Assembly (NCBI GenBank): GCA_964584315.1
Contig: CAZOZO010000007.1
Span: forward strand, 18,170 to 82,169
Source: CAXXOK01 sp964584315
GTDB lineage: Bacteria; Bacillota; Clostridia; Christensenellales; Aristaeellaceae
Length of the DNA stretch: 64,000 nt
Direction: 5' to 3'
Below the pieces are notes generated by a model. The model was not told the origin of the DNA, did not search any database, and saw only the letters and a list, made by a program, of their open reading frames with translations. The position numbers and the translations under genes were made by a program. This document shows positions 42,501-50,847 of this stretch, one piece after another. How positions within the stretch are numbered: position 1 is the first letter of the stretch; every line of letters begins with the position of its first letter.

Positions 42501-43756
42501 ACCAGCACCGCGAACCCATACAGCGGCAGCGCCGCCATCCAGCGACGTTCCATCGCGGTGATGGCCGCCAGCATCAGCAGCAGCGCCAGCAGCGAATCCA
42601 CCTGCCCCCACGCCGCGCCGTTGATCACGCTGGCGGGGTTCATCAGCCCCAACAGCGCCACCAGCAGCGCCGCCGTGACCGGCACGCGCTTTTTGGCATA
42701 CAGGAACAGCACCAGCGCGGCCCCCATATCGCACAGGATGGGGATCGATTTGATGATGAGCCGGATGAGCGGCGAATCCGCATAACCGATCGCCTTGACC
42801 ACTACCCCTACCGGCCACAAGAGCAGCATGTAACCCGGCGGATAGTCACAGAAGATATCCGGCGAATAGAAACCCCACGGCCCAACGTTCGCCATGCGCA
42901 GGCTCCATGCCGAGAAGCAGCCCATATCCACCGGGTAGCCCGCCACGCGGCCGCCAACGAACACGCGCAGCGCAAGCGCCGCGAGCATCAGCAGGAAGAA
43001 CGCTGCATAGGCGGGGTCCTGCCGCTTGGGCTCCAGCGTTTCGTGTCGCAGCAGCGGGCGCGCAGCCAGCGCCATCATCAGCAAAAACGCGGCGCCGATC
43101 AGCAAAAACCACGTCGTATTCGGCACCGAGGCGGCCGTCGCGGCCCGCGTTTCCACCACGGGGGCCTTTGTCTCATACCACAGCGAGGCGATCACACCGG
43201 TGGGAAGGGCATCCACTTTTTCGACCGTAATATCGTCAAAGTAGGCCGTACCCTGGCTCTCCGCACTGTAGCCGCCCACGCGCACCCCCAGCTCGATCTC
43301 GCGCTGGTCTTCGCCCGTTTCGCCGTACCACTCCACATACTGCCACTGCCCCTGCGTATCGAACACCGTCTGCGAGAAGGCATAGACCCCCTCCAGCCCC
43401 AGGTTCGCGCCGTTGCCATAGTCCTCCATGCTGTCCACGAGGATATAGCCGGACGCGCGGTACAGGCTGGACGGCTCGACAGGCACGGTGCAGATGTAGC
43501 GCGCGTCGTTGGTGTTGGCGTTTTCGACCTTTACGCTGTACATGCCGCTGTGCTTGATATCACTGCTCACGGCAAAGCGGGTATAGCCTTCCTGCGTGCG
43601 GTAGGCGGCAGTATACCAGCCCTCCGGCCCGCCGGAGGCGTCCAGCGTTTCAAAGCCGCCGTTCGGCACAAGGTTCGCACCCTCCGCCATCGCTGCGGAA
43701 CCGCAGAGCATAAGCGCCAACACCAAAGTAAGCGTAAGCCAAAGATGCTTCTTCAC
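39560..43756 (-). CDS. Giant tandem GT-C glycosyltransferase with CBM-like and discoidin-like domains, C-terminal PMT module
   Basis: A 1398-residue membrane protein. Order: signal peptide (1-25), a jelly-roll CBM4_9-like module (about 26-185; NLVPNGGFE at start, AYFDDITVEKV at end), helix, a first GT-C module with GYPVDMGCFSAWSLRM and CDYPPGYMLLLWP, then a discoidin-like outer domain (about 930-1050), and a C-terminal PMT module with GTYFDEIYHARTAYE, THPPLGKLIMA and ATIDSFPVLF. Both modules retain acidic first-loop residues, so both may be active. Start is GTG 43756, 4 bases overlapping rnhB. It probably glycosylates exported proteins or surface polymers with polyprenyl-linked sugars. The insertion in this core operon is unusual. 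Confidence 0.72.
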   Translation of the reverse strand: MKKHLWLTLTLVLALMLCGSAAMAEGANLVPNGGFETLDASGGPEGWYTAAYRTQEGYTRFAVSSDIKHSGMYSVKVENANTNDARYICTVPVEPSSLYRASGYILVDSMEDYGNGANLGLEGVYAFSQTVFDTQGQWQYVEWYGETGEDQREIELGVRVGGYSAESQGTAYFDDITVEKVDALPTGVIASLWYETKAPVVETRAATAASVPNTTWFLLIGAAFLLMMALAARPLLRHETLEPKRQDPAYAAFFLLMLAALALRVFVGGRVAGYPVDMGCFSAWSLRMANVGPWGFYSPDIFCDYPPGYMLLLWPVGVVVKAIGYADSPLIRLIIKSIPILCDMGAALVLFLYAKKRVPVTAALLVALLGLMNPASVINGAAWGQVDSLLALLLMLAAITAMERRWMAALPLYGFAVLVKPQAILFAPVAGVWLLLSLIFTDKATRRAQWKSLLWGLLIAAGVAAAVIVPFSLQQSDPLWLVTLYQKTISSYDFAVLNTTNLLYVLGGNWSPLQADGGQNVVRLSPLVPALTGCLLLLAGVWAARLWSGAKAWFSSLLTLPARLFGRDVKGGEGRRDALALLCMAAGFTFLGLSFAVPTFVLYGTALMVFAYLFAVVGMVADRSADALPFYLALAMVLVYVFGLKIHERYLYAALLLLPLGYVRTRDRRLLWLCAGLSATTFINVAIVLNNALLFGSGMGHLNADTLWLNSLLSVLNVLLAMYGGYIAITGLSASPALQPAQARASLKNAVYRSALLSPADARLHLTARDYLIMGVTAVLYAVMTFTGLGSTAAPQTAWVSTSAAEQVVFKLDESQWFKLLYYAGVSYADFSVSVSDDGVTWSRDYPCEMREGLCYRWNYAVTTTDLGDGAVDYNDNNPGNILWLRGKYLRVNAEGAGLNLWEIILRGKDGERIPLTLDAHTGAKDVLETPKPPQNLIDEQGTLTGEPSWYNGTYFDEIYHARTAYEHLHGLSPYETTHPPLGKLIMAVGIAIFGMTPFGWRFAGALVGVLMLPALYLLAKQITRRRGLATFAMLLFTFDLMHFTQTRIATIDSFPVLFIILSTLCMARYMMTDVYAIPESVGDKPRALTCAFLRTLWPLALGGLFMGLSIASKWIGLYSAVGMALMFAMAVYRQLRVGFVAYDIDLTADLTPAQVLRVEWARRLTLKRVLITCAFCVVFFFAIPAVIYYLSYVPYLSPSGPVTIERIIKAQEGMYAYHSTPGLGMDHPFNSPWWQWPFILKPMWFCQDKFEPAGFASTIMCMGNPLIFYVGAVCMVAVFGLFIHKYVGFKGGLCLKQGDGNLMLAILVVGFLTQYLPWVLVPRSMYIYHYFASVPFIILATVVVFDLIPWPKAKKWAMVAYVVLAAVFFAMFYPYASGVLTPTAWLDWLKWFPKIYY

Positions 43757-44403
43757 GGGCGAGCCTCCCCTGTATCCGCAATCCATTTGCCGATAAAGCT
43801 GCACCGGTGCTCCGCGCACGGTCCACAGCGCCGGATGGCCTCGATATGCTCCGCCGTGCCGTAGCCCATGTTGCGCTCCAGCCCGTAGGCGGAGTAGCGC
43901 TCCGCGAGCAGCAGCATTTGCCGGTCGCGCGTCACCTTGGCGACGATGCTGGCCGCCGCGATGCTGTAGCTGACGGCGTCGCCGTGTATGATGGGTTCGG
44001 TTGCAAAGGGTACCTGGAGCCCCTTGACCGCGTCCACCAGGCAGAGCGTGGCGGGCGCGCGCGCCGCGGCGCGGCGCATGGCCAGCTTGGTCGCCTCCAA
44101 TATGTTGATGCGGTCGATCTCCTCCGCGCTGGCTTCCCCCACGCCGATGAACAGCGCACAGGCCTCGATTTCCGCAAACACGGCCTCGCGGCGGGCGGGC
44201 GAGAGCTTCTTGCTGTCGTCCACCCAGAGGATGGCGGGGCTTGGCGGCATCACGACGCACGCGGCTACCACAGGTCCCAGCAGGGGGCCCCGGCCTGCTT
44301 CGTCCATGCCCGCCAGCGCCGTACCGAACGCGGGATAGGCCGCGTCGTGCGCCATCAACGCTTCGCAGCGCAGGCGGCGCTTCTCTTCACTCTTCGTCGG
44401 CAT
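43753..44403 (-). CDS. rnhB: Ribonuclease HII
   Basis: A 216-residue RNase HII, which nicks RNA within RNA-DNA hybrids and removes misincorporated ribonucleotides. The catalytic acids are visible in GMDEAGRGPLLGPV (D and E), LCLVDAVKG (D) and the later SIVAKVTRDR (D). Start ATG 44403 overlaps the rbgA end by 17 bases; an in-frame earlier start is not needed. The 3' end overlaps the glycosyltransferase start. rbgA-rnhB order is standard in Bacillota. Confidence 0.95.
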   Translation of the reverse strand: MPTKSEEKRRLRCEALMAHDAAYPAFGTALAGMDEAGRGPLLGPVVAACVVMPPSPAILWVDDSKKLSPARREAVFAEIEACALFIGVGEASAEEIDRINILEATKLAMRRAAARAPATLCLVDAVKGLQVPFATEPIIHGDAVSYSIAAASIVAKVTRDRQMLLLAERYSAYGLERNMGYGTAEHIEAIRRCGPCAEHRCSFIGKWIADTGEARP

Positions 44404-45271
44404 CAGCGGTCTCCTCCCGCGCGGGCGCACCCATGGGCGGCACTTCCAGCGTGATTCGCCCTACCTTGCCCTCGCGGAACTCGTCCAGCACCACGGCGCA
44501 GGCGCGGTCGCTGTCCAGCTCGCCGCCGCGCAGTAAAAAACCTCGCCCGCGGCACACCTCGTCCAGCAGTGCAAAGCCTTCCGCATCAGGATTTTTGATT
44601 TTGAATCGCTCGCAGGTCGCCTCGCGGCGCACGGCCAGCAAATCATGCAAAAGATGCAGGCACAGGGCCTGCTGGTCGTATACCGCATCACGGATGGTAC
44701 CGATGTAGGCAAGGCGCGTGGCCGCCAGCTTGTCGGTCAACTTGGGCCACAGCATGCCTGGGGTGTCCAGTACCTCCAGATACGGGCTCACTTTGACCCA
44801 CTGGTTGGCGCGAGTCACGCCAGGCCGGTCGCCCACCTGCGCGATGGCACCGCCGTACAGTCGGTTGATGAAGGTGCTCTTGCCCACGTTGGGCACGCCT
44901 ACCACCATGGCACGGATGGTCTTTTGAATACCGCGACGCAGGCCGCGCTCCAGCATCTCGCGCGCGGCATTTTCAATCATTGCCTTGGCCTGTTTGGTCT
45001 TCTGCGGGGTGGCGTCATACGCCATGGCAGTGATACCCTGCGCCGCAAAGTAGCGCAGCCACGCCTTGGTGCGCTCCGGCTCGGCCAGATCGGCCTTGCA
45101 CAGCAGCAGCACGCTGCTTTTGTTGGCCATCAGCCTGCCCAGCTCCGGATTGCGGCTGGACAGCGGCAGCCGCGCGTCGCACAGCTCCACCGCCAGGTTC
45201 ACGCGCTTAAGCTGATCGATCAAAAGCCTCCGCGCCTTTGCCATATGGCCTGGGTACCATTGTATCTCCAA
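44387..45271 (-). CDS. rbgA: Ribosome biogenesis GTPase RbgA (YlqF)
   Basis: A 294-residue circularly permuted GTPase. The G4-like LLLCKADL comes before G1 (GVPNVGKST) and G3 (DTPGM), the order that defines the YlqF group. The N-terminus WYPGHMAKAR is a hallmark. It assists late assembly of the 50S subunit. Start is TTG 45271, preceded 8 bases by AAAGGGG; there is no nearby in-frame ATG that preserves the WYPGHM motif. First gene of a long operon running to hslU. Confidence 0.96.
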   Translation of the reverse strand: MEIQWYPGHMAKARRLLIDQLKRVNLAVELCDARLPLSSRNPELGRLMANKSSVLLLCKADLAEPERTKAWLRYFAAQGITAMAYDATPQKTKQAKAMIENAAREMLERGLRRGIQKTIRAMVVGVPNVGKSTFINRLYGGAIAQVGDRPGVTRANQWVKVSPYLEVLDTPGMLWPKLTDKLAATRLAYIGTIRDAVYDQQALCLHLLHDLLAVRREATCERFKIKNPDAEGFALLDEVCRGRGFLLRGGELDSDRACAVVLDEFREGKVGRITLEVPPMGAPAREETADADEE

Positions 45272-45717
45272 AGGGAACGCCCCTTTCTAATCCCATTTTG
45301 CAAGCAACGCACAGGGCGCAATCAGGCGCGCCCGTGCGCGCCTTTGCGCAAGCCCTGCGTTTGTGCGGGTTTCATTCGCGCACGGAAGCGCGCCGGATGG
45401 ATGTCTTTTCAATTAAAACATTCTTTGTGCAAAATAGCAAGGCCGCCGCGCGTATACCGATGCGGCGAAGCACTGTGCGCGCAAGCCCAACGTGTAAGGG
45501 TTTCCCTCATGGTTCGACATCTCTACCCGCACATTTTACAACTGAAAATTTCTTAAGGAAAACGCGTTTAGGCGATGACAGGAACGCTTTCATGGCTGCG
45601 CTCTACACGGATGTCAAACCGACGCGGTTTCCCGCTGTAACACAGGAAATGCATGTTCTGCGAAGGAATCCAGTTGCTTTCGTCGCAATAGCCTCAGCGT
45701 ATCGCTTTGCCCTCGTC
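45272..45717 (-). other. Intergenic stretch between rmuC and rbgA
   Basis: About 445 bases with no supported gene. It should hold the promoter of the rbgA operon and the end of the recR-rmuC operon. Candidate minus-strand AT-rich elements occur near 45400-45440 and 45530-45560, but none has well-placed -35 and -10 hexamers. GC-rich palindromes around 45330-45350 lack T tracts. Confidence 0.4.
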
Positions 45718-47169
45718 CTATTCCGCATCGCCCTCCGCCACGTCCAGCACCGCGTCCAACTCCGGCAGGCGTTCGCCAAGCACCTCCTGCGCCTCGTCGC
45801 CCTCCAGCGCCTCGACGCGGCGCAGCTTGCGCTCGATGCTGCGGGTGCGCACAAAGGCGGTGTCGATGGTGTCAGTGGCCTGCTTGAGCTTCTCCTGCGT
45901 TTTTTGTAGCACCTGGGCAAAGCTGCCAAAATCGGTCTTGACCGCTCCCAGCAGCCGCCACAGCTCCGCGCTGCGCTTCTCAATGGCCAGCGTGCGAAAG
46001 CCCATCTGCAGACTGTTGAGCATCGCCAGCAGCGTGCTGGGCCCCGCGATCACGATGCGTTGCTCGCGCTGCACCTGCTCCACCACTTCGGCGCTGCGCA
46101 CCACCTCGGCGTAGAGGCTCTCCAGCGGCAAAAACATGACCGCAAAATCGGTGGTGAAGGGCGGCTCCACATATTTGCCCGCGATGCGCCGCGCCTCCAC
46201 GCGCACGGCGGCCAGCAGCGCCTTTCGCGCCGCCTCGGTCGCGGGGCCATCGCCGCGGTCGCTGGCCTCGGCAAGCCTTGCGTAATCCTCCTGCGGAAAT
46301 TTGCTGTCGATGGGCAGGTATACAGGCCGCTCGCCATCCTTGCCCGGCAGGCATACGGCGTACTCCACCCGCTCGTCGCTGCCCGGGCGCACCTGTACGT
46401 TGGCGGCGTACTGCGTGCTTACCAGCGCTTCCGAAAGCAGCCCGCCCAGCTGTATCTCGCCCCATACGCCGCGCTTTTTGACATTGCCCAGCACGCGCTT
46501 CAAGTCGCCCACGCCCTCGGCCAGCCGATGCACCTCGCCCAGCGACTGATATACCTGCTCCAGTCGCTCGCTCACCTGCGTAAAGCTCTGCGTCAGGCGG
46601 CGGTCTAGCGTGTCTTGCAGCTTTTCATCCACGGTGTGCCGCATCTCTTCCAGTTTCTGCGCGTTTTCCGCTTTCAAATCGCCAAGAGACTTTTCCAGCG
46701 TCTCGCGAAGGCGCTCTACCCGCGCCTCGTTTTGCTGCAAACGCGCGTCCAGCGTCGCATCCACGGCCCTCATCCGCGTTTCAAACTTGGCCAGGTTTTC
46801 CTCGGTCATCTGGTGCAAACGCGCCTGCCTGCCCTCCTGCGAGCGGTCATGCTCATAGGCGCTCTGCTGCCATGCGCCAAACAGGCTGTTTTGCATATCC
46901 GTACCGCGGTTGATGAGCCCCGCAAGGCTGTCGCCGATGGCTTGCAGTATGCGCAGCTGCTCCTCGCGCTGGCCCAGGCTCTGCGCGTTCAGCGCCCCCT
47001 GCATCGCGCGGAAGCCCTCGTCCAGCTCGTCCTCGAGCTCCCGCAGATAGCGCCGGTCGTTGATGCCCCGCCGCGTCACGGCCATCAGCACCACGATCAG
47101 CAGCAGCACCACGATCAAAAGTCCAGCCAGTATGACAAGCTGCCACGGCTCCATGTTGTTCAGCCCCAT
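45718..47169 (-). CDS. rmuC: RmuC-family DNA recombination protein
   Basis: A 483-residue protein with an N-terminal membrane anchor (residues 8-30), a long coiled coil (about 40-215), and a C-terminal PD-(D/E)XK-like RmuC domain (GVWGEIQLGGLL, then YLPIDSKFPQEDY and KYVEPPFTTDFAVMFLPLE). RmuC is linked to limiting inverted-repeat recombination and possibly to phage defence; the exact activity is not proven. It follows recR by 26 bases in one operon. Confidence 0.93.
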   Translation of the reverse strand: MGLNNMEPWQLVILAGLLIVVLLLIVVLMAVTRRGINDRRYLRELEDELDEGFRAMQGALNAQSLGQREEQLRILQAIGDSLAGLINRGTDMQNSLFGAWQQSAYEHDRSQEGRQARLHQMTEENLAKFETRMRAVDATLDARLQQNEARVERLRETLEKSLGDLKAENAQKLEEMRHTVDEKLQDTLDRRLTQSFTQVSERLEQVYQSLGEVHRLAEGVGDLKRVLGNVKKRGVWGEIQLGGLLSEALVSTQYAANVQVRPGSDERVEYAVCLPGKDGERPVYLPIDSKFPQEDYARLAEASDRGDGPATEAARKALLAAVRVEARRIAGKYVEPPFTTDFAVMFLPLESLYAEVVRSAEVVEQVQREQRIVIAGPSTLLAMLNSLQMGFRTLAIEKRSAELWRLLGAVKTDFGSFAQVLQKTQEKLKQATDTIDTAFVRTRSIERKLRRVEALEGDEAQEVLGERLPELDAVLDVAEGDAE

Positions 47170-47195
47170 ATGTCCTCCTATGGCAAAAGCCGCCG

Positions 47196-47795
47196 CTACA
47201 TTTGGCGGCGGCCCTCCATGGCCTTTGCCAGTGTTATTTCGTCCGCGTATTCCAGGTCGCTGCCTACCGGCACGCCGTGGGCAATGCGGGTCACCAGAAT
47301 GCCCATGGGCTTGACCAGCCGCGCGATGTAGCTGGCGGTGGCCTCGCCCTCGATATCGGGGTTGGTGGCCAGGATCACCTCGCGCACCTTGCCGTCGCCA
47401 AGCCGCGCCATCAGCTCGCGGATACGGATGTCATCCGGCCCGATGCCCTCCATGGGCGACAGCGTGCCGTGCAATACGTGATAGCGTCCCGTAAAGTCAC
47501 GCATCCGCTCAATGGCAGCCACGTCGCGCGGGTCGCGCACCACACACAGCTGCTCCGCGCTGCGCGATTCGTCCGCGCAAATGTCGCAAAGCTCCTCCAC
47601 GGCGTAGTTGCCGCACACGCTGCAATAGCGGATGGCCTTGCGCCCCTGATAGATGGCCGCCGCCAGCTCGCGCACATCGTCCAGCGGCATCCCGATGATG
47701 TGGTAGGCCAGCCGCTGCGCGCTCTTCTGCCCGATGCTTGGCAGGCGCGAGAGCTGCGCCACCATGCGCGCGATGGGCTCCAGTTGCCGCGACAT
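47196..47795 (-). CDS. recR: Recombination protein RecR
   Basis: A 199-residue gap-repair protein working with RecF and RecO. A helix-hairpin-helix (LPSIGQKSAQRLAYHI), the four-cysteine zinc finger (YCSVCGNYAVEELCDIC), the Toprim domain (LCVVRDPRDVAAIER) and EVILATNPDIEGEATA are all present. Usual length. It begins 3 bases after ybaB, an arrangement found throughout bacteria; dnaX, often upstream of ybaB, is absent here. Confidence 0.97.
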   Translation of the reverse strand: MSRQLEPIARMVAQLSRLPSIGQKSAQRLAYHIIGMPLDDVRELAAAIYQGRKAIRYCSVCGNYAVEELCDICADESRSAEQLCVVRDPRDVAAIERMRDFTGRYHVLHGTLSPMEGIGPDDIRIRELMARLGDGKVREVILATNPDIEGEATASYIARLVKPMGILVTRIAHGVPVGSDLEYADEITLAKAMEGRRQM

Positions 47796-47798
47796 ACC

Positions 47799-48152
47799 TT
47801 AGAACATGCCCCCCATGCCGGGCGTGAGGCGCGCCATCTCGGCCTCACGGGTCTGTTCGCCCGTGCGCAGCGCCTCGTTGACGGCGGCCAGCAGCAGATC
47901 CTGCAGCATCTCCACGTCGTCGGGGTCCACACACTCTGGCTTGATATCGATGCTCTTGACCTCGCGTTTGCCGGTCACCACAACGGTCACCATGCCGCCG
48001 CCGGCCTGCGCGGTGTATTCGCGCGAATCCAGTTCTTCCTGCGCCTTGCCCATCTGCTCCTGCAGTTTCTGCGCCTGCTTCATCAGCTGCTGCATGTTGC
48101 CGCCGCCGCCCCCAAAGCCGCCGCCAAACCCACCAAACTGGTTCCTGCCCAT
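47799..48152 (-). CDS. YbaB/EbfC-family nucleoid-associated protein
   Basis: A 117-residue DNA-binding protein. A glycine-rich start (GGFGGGFGGGGG) is followed by MQQLMKQAQKLQEQMGKAQEEL, strands with VVTGKREVKSIDIKPE, and the closing helices. It binds DNA as a dimer with unclear preference. Start ATG 48152 is 8 bases after GGAGG. Its partner recR follows at once. Confidence 0.95.
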   Translation of the reverse strand: MGRNQFGGFGGGFGGGGGNMQQLMKQAQKLQEQMGKAQEELDSREYTAQAGGGMVTVVVTGKREVKSIDIKPECVDPDDVEMLQDLLLAAVNEALRTGEQTREAEMARLTPGMGGMF

Positions 48153-48166
48153 GTCAAATTCCTCCG

Positions 48167-48931
48167 TTACGCTTCGGTATAGATCAGTTTCAAGTCGCAG
48201 CTTACGCCCGTGGCCCGCACGGCGGGGGCGGCTTTATCCTCGGTCAGCTCCACGTTGTTCATGGACACGCGCCCGCTGAGGGAGCGCATGGAAACGCTCA
48301 CCTGCTTGACGGGCGAGAGCACCGTCACATCGCCGGATACCGAGCGCAGATCCATCTGCATGAACTCCTTCTTGAGCTTCAGCTTGATTTCGCCGCTGAC
48401 GGTGGTGCACTTGTACGCCCGCGCGTCTGCTTCGTCCAAAGTGATGTTGCCGCTGACGGTGCGCACCGTGACGGTCTCAGCGGTCAGGCGGTCGCTGCGC
48501 ACATCGCCGCTGATGGACTTGAGCGACATTTCCTTGGCATCCAGGCGCACGGCATGCACATCGCCCGATACCGTGTCCAGCACGATACGGCTGCCGTTCA
48601 GGCCGCGGGCGTTGAGCAGCCCGCCGATGGTGAATATGTGCAGCTTTTTGTCCCAGGCCTTGGGCACGCGGATGCACACCTGCATCCAGTGGCTGTCGGT
48701 GATGTTCAGGCTCAAGCCGTACTGGGGTTGCTCCACCAGCAGCGTATCCTCGTTCAGTTCGATGCGCAGGTCACGCACGGAGTTTTCGTCTCCCGCCGCC
48801 AGCACCTGAACGCGATCGATATCGTCCGCGAAAACCTCGACCTGCGCCCATGCCATGTGCACGACCAGGTCGTTCAGGCTTCCCGCCGCAAAGCTCTCGT
48901 TCCGTTCCACAGCGAATCGCCGTCCTTTCAT
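48167..48931 (-). CDS. DUF4097-family beta-helix protein
   Basis: A 254-residue protein. The C-terminal half repeats the DUF4097 strand unit: SGDVHAVRLDAKEMSLKSIS, SGDVRSDRL, SGNITLDEADA, SGEIKLKLK, SGDVTVLSP, each about 20 residues, expected to form a right-handed beta-helix. No signal peptide or helix is seen, so it is cytosolic. Start ATG 48931; the longer frame is in the upstream non-coding region. It is 14 bases from ybaB, probably in one operon. Function unknown; such proteins are often linked to membrane-stress systems. Confidence 0.8.
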   Translation of the reverse strand: MKGRRFAVERNESFAAGSLNDLVVHMAWAQVEVFADDIDRVQVLAAGDENSVRDLRIELNEDTLLVEQPQYGLSLNITDSHWMQVCIRVPKAWDKKLHIFTIGGLLNARGLNGSRIVLDTVSGDVHAVRLDAKEMSLKSISGDVRSDRLTAETVTVRTVSGNITLDEADARAYKCTTVSGEIKLKLKKEFMQMDLRSVSGDVTVLSPVKQVSVSMRSLSGRVSMNNVELTEDKAAPAVRATGVSCDLKLIYTEA

Positions 48932-49165
48932 GCTATATGATGCCAGATGATGTACGTCTGCTCTATGATACCCTCTTTTGCAGCAAAAAGCAATCCCGTC
49001 CGGTGGCGCGTGTGTCTGCAACCCTTGCGTTGCCTTGGTTGAAACGGCCACAGAACAGGCATTCGCCCATTTTGCGTGAATGCCAAGATATCAATAGCTT
49101 GAACGCTGCGCACAGTGCCAAGGTGTATAATTAAATCAATAGCAGTGATGGGGAGGCGGAAACCT

Positions 49166-49651
49166 ATGGATACTGGCTTCATCGGGCTAGAGGCCCTCAA
49201 GGCGCAGCATGCGGAGCAAATCGCGGCGTTTGAACGCTGGGCTGCGGCGGGCGACTGGTATGCGTTTCATGAAATCCACTACGACTGGTGGGCATACCCC
49301 GTGAACCGCCGCAGCAGCTTTGGCGAGCGCTATAAGCTTACGCCGGAAGCGGTTGAGGCATTGCAGCATGACGGTTCGTTTCTTTCGCTGTGGCTGCGCG
49401 GGGTGGAGCTGGGCTGCCTGTCCTGGGGCTGGTCGCTGGCCGAGGGTCGCTATATCGACCATCCGCAGCCGGGGCAGGCGTGGGCGCGATGGCCCGTTCG
49501 ACTGTACAAGATGGCCGTATCCGCAAGGATACTGAACCAGGCTGCCGTTGTGGATCAGCTGCGCCAACTGGCGGACGACCTGCGCGCCAAAGGTGAGGTG
49601 TTCATGTACGATGGCCGTGCCTTGGACTGGGCCTTCGAGCGGATGCTCTGA
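49166..49651 (+). CDS. Uncharacterised tryptophan-rich 161-residue protein
   Basis: A soluble protein with a strong ribosome site (GGGGAGGCGG, 7 bases before ATG 49166). It has nine tryptophans, clustered in GDWYAFHEIHYDWWAYPVNR and CLSWGWSLAEGRYIDHPQPG. Helices flank a compact centre. I do not recognise the family and see no catalytic motif. It lies alone between a divergent operon and a LysR gene, in the same direction as the latter. Confidence 0.6.
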   Translation: MDTGFIGLEALKAQHAEQIAAFERWAAAGDWYAFHEIHYDWWAYPVNRRSSFGERYKLTPEAVEALQHDGSFLSLWLRGVELGCLSWGWSLAEGRYIDHPQPGQAWARWPVRLYKMAVSARILNQAAVVDQLRQLADDLRAKGEVFMYDGRALDWAFERML

Positions 49652-49720
49652 GTCCCCGAACATACGGGACGCAGCCCGGCTTAGCCCGCACGACGCATTC
49701 TCTTTTAGCTCGCAATGCGG

Positions 49721-49726
49721 TATAAT
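49721..49726 (+). promoter_or_regulatory. Consensus -10 element before the LysR gene
   Basis: TATAAT 24 bases before the ATG at 49750. No good -35 lies 16-18 bases upstream (TTCTCT), so an activator may be needed. The leader would be about 18 bases and contains the ribosome binding site AAAGGAGG. Confidence 0.5.
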
Positions 49727-49749
49727 GGGGCAAAGGAGGGATCGGGCCC

Positions 49750-50667
49750 ATGAACATCCAGCACCTGCGCTATGCCGTCGAGGTGGAAAAGACCCGCTCC
49801 ATCACCGAGGCCGCCGAGAATCTCTTTATGAGCCAGCCAAACCTCTCCCGTGCCATCCGCGAGCTGGAGGGCGTGCTGGGCATCACCATATTCGATCGCA
49901 CGCCTAAGGGCATTCTGCCCACCGCGCAAGGCGAGGAGTTTTTACACTACGCGCGCAGCATCCTGGCCCAGTTTGACCAAATGGCCGAGCACTATGCCCG
50001 CAAGGAGGGCGCGGGTGGGGTGCTGCGCCTGTCCGTGCCGCGCTCCAGCTACATCGCACAGGCTTTTGCCCGCTTCGCGCAGCTGGCCGACCCTACCCTT
50101 ACCCTCGATTATAAAGAAACCAATGCCTTGCGTGCCATCCGCAACGTCGCGGAGGACGGGTACGATCTGGGCATCGTGCGCTATCAGGCGGATTATGAGA
50201 AGTACTTTACCGATACCTTCCGCGAGAAGGGGCTTCAATTCCGCGAGCTGTGGACGTTCCGCTACCTTGCGATGCTCAGGGTGGATCACCCCGCGGCGCG
50301 CAAGCAGGCCGTAACGCTTGCAGACCTTACGGATTCCATCGCCATCCGGCAGGGCGACCTGTATGTGCCCTCGCTGCCGCGCGAGCGCTACGGCGAGGTG
50401 AACGCCTCCGCCCGCAGCATCCAACTGTACGACCGAACCAGTCAGTTCGAGCTGGTAGCCGCGCTGCCCCGCGCCTATGCGTGGGTGGCGCCGGTGCCCG
50501 CAGAAATGTTGGCTCGCTATCGCCTCACGCTGCGCCCCTGCGTAGATTACTCCGCACGGCACAAGGATGTGTTGATCTACCGTCGACAGTACATGCTCTC
50601 CCCAATGGACGAACTCTTTTTGGCCCAGCTTGCGCAGGTGCAGGAGGAGCTGGCGACGCTGCTGTAG
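49750..50667 (+). CDS. LysR-family transcriptional regulator
   Basis: A 305-residue regulator. The N-terminal winged helix (about 2-60) has HLRYAVEVEKTRSITEAAEN and SQPNLSRAIRELEGVLGI, followed by the linker helix and a periplasmic-binding-like effector domain (about 90-295). It lies upstream of adhE and points toward it, 220 bases away, with Rex-like palindromes between. LysR regulators often act on neighbours, so adhE and its own gene are possible targets. The effector cannot be inferred. Confidence 0.9.
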   Translation: MNIQHLRYAVEVEKTRSITEAAENLFMSQPNLSRAIRELEGVLGITIFDRTPKGILPTAQGEEFLHYARSILAQFDQMAEHYARKEGAGGVLRLSVPRSSYIAQAFARFAQLADPTLTLDYKETNALRAIRNVAEDGYDLGIVRYQADYEKYFTDTFREKGLQFRELWTFRYLAMLRVDHPAARKQAVTLADLTDSIAIRQGDLYVPSLPRERYGEVNASARSIQLYDRTSQFELVAALPRAYAWVAPVPAEMLARYRLTLRPCVDYSARHKDVLIYRRQYMLSPMDELFLAQLAQVQEELATLL

Positions 50668-50776
50668 TGCAACCATGTCGTTTTTTATACCGTATTTGCC
50701 ATTGATCACCGTCCAGCATAAACGACACATGTCCTGCGCGCCTTTCCTGACAAGGGTTTTGTTTGCTTTGCTTCTA

Positions 50777-50794
50777 TTGTTAATTTATTCACAT
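50777..50794 (+). promoter_or_regulatory. Putative Rex operator 1 before adhE
   Basis: TTGTTAATTTATTCACAT fits the clostridial Rex pattern TTGTTAA-N4-TTAACAA in the left half and TTCACA in the right. It lies about 94 bases before the adhE start. Rex is an NADH-sensing repressor that controls adhE in several Clostridia; no rex gene is in this window. Confidence 0.65.
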
Positions 50795-50847
50795 ATCAAT
50801 GGTGATATGACCCCATACGGAAGTCGGCTTGCAATGCAGTCCCAATA

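Noticed and set aside
39560..44260. A longer reading of the glycosyltransferase beginning inside rnhB
   Set aside because: The extra 168 residues are Arg/Gly-rich out-of-frame rnhB sequence; the GTG at 43756 gives a signal peptide and a ribosome site.
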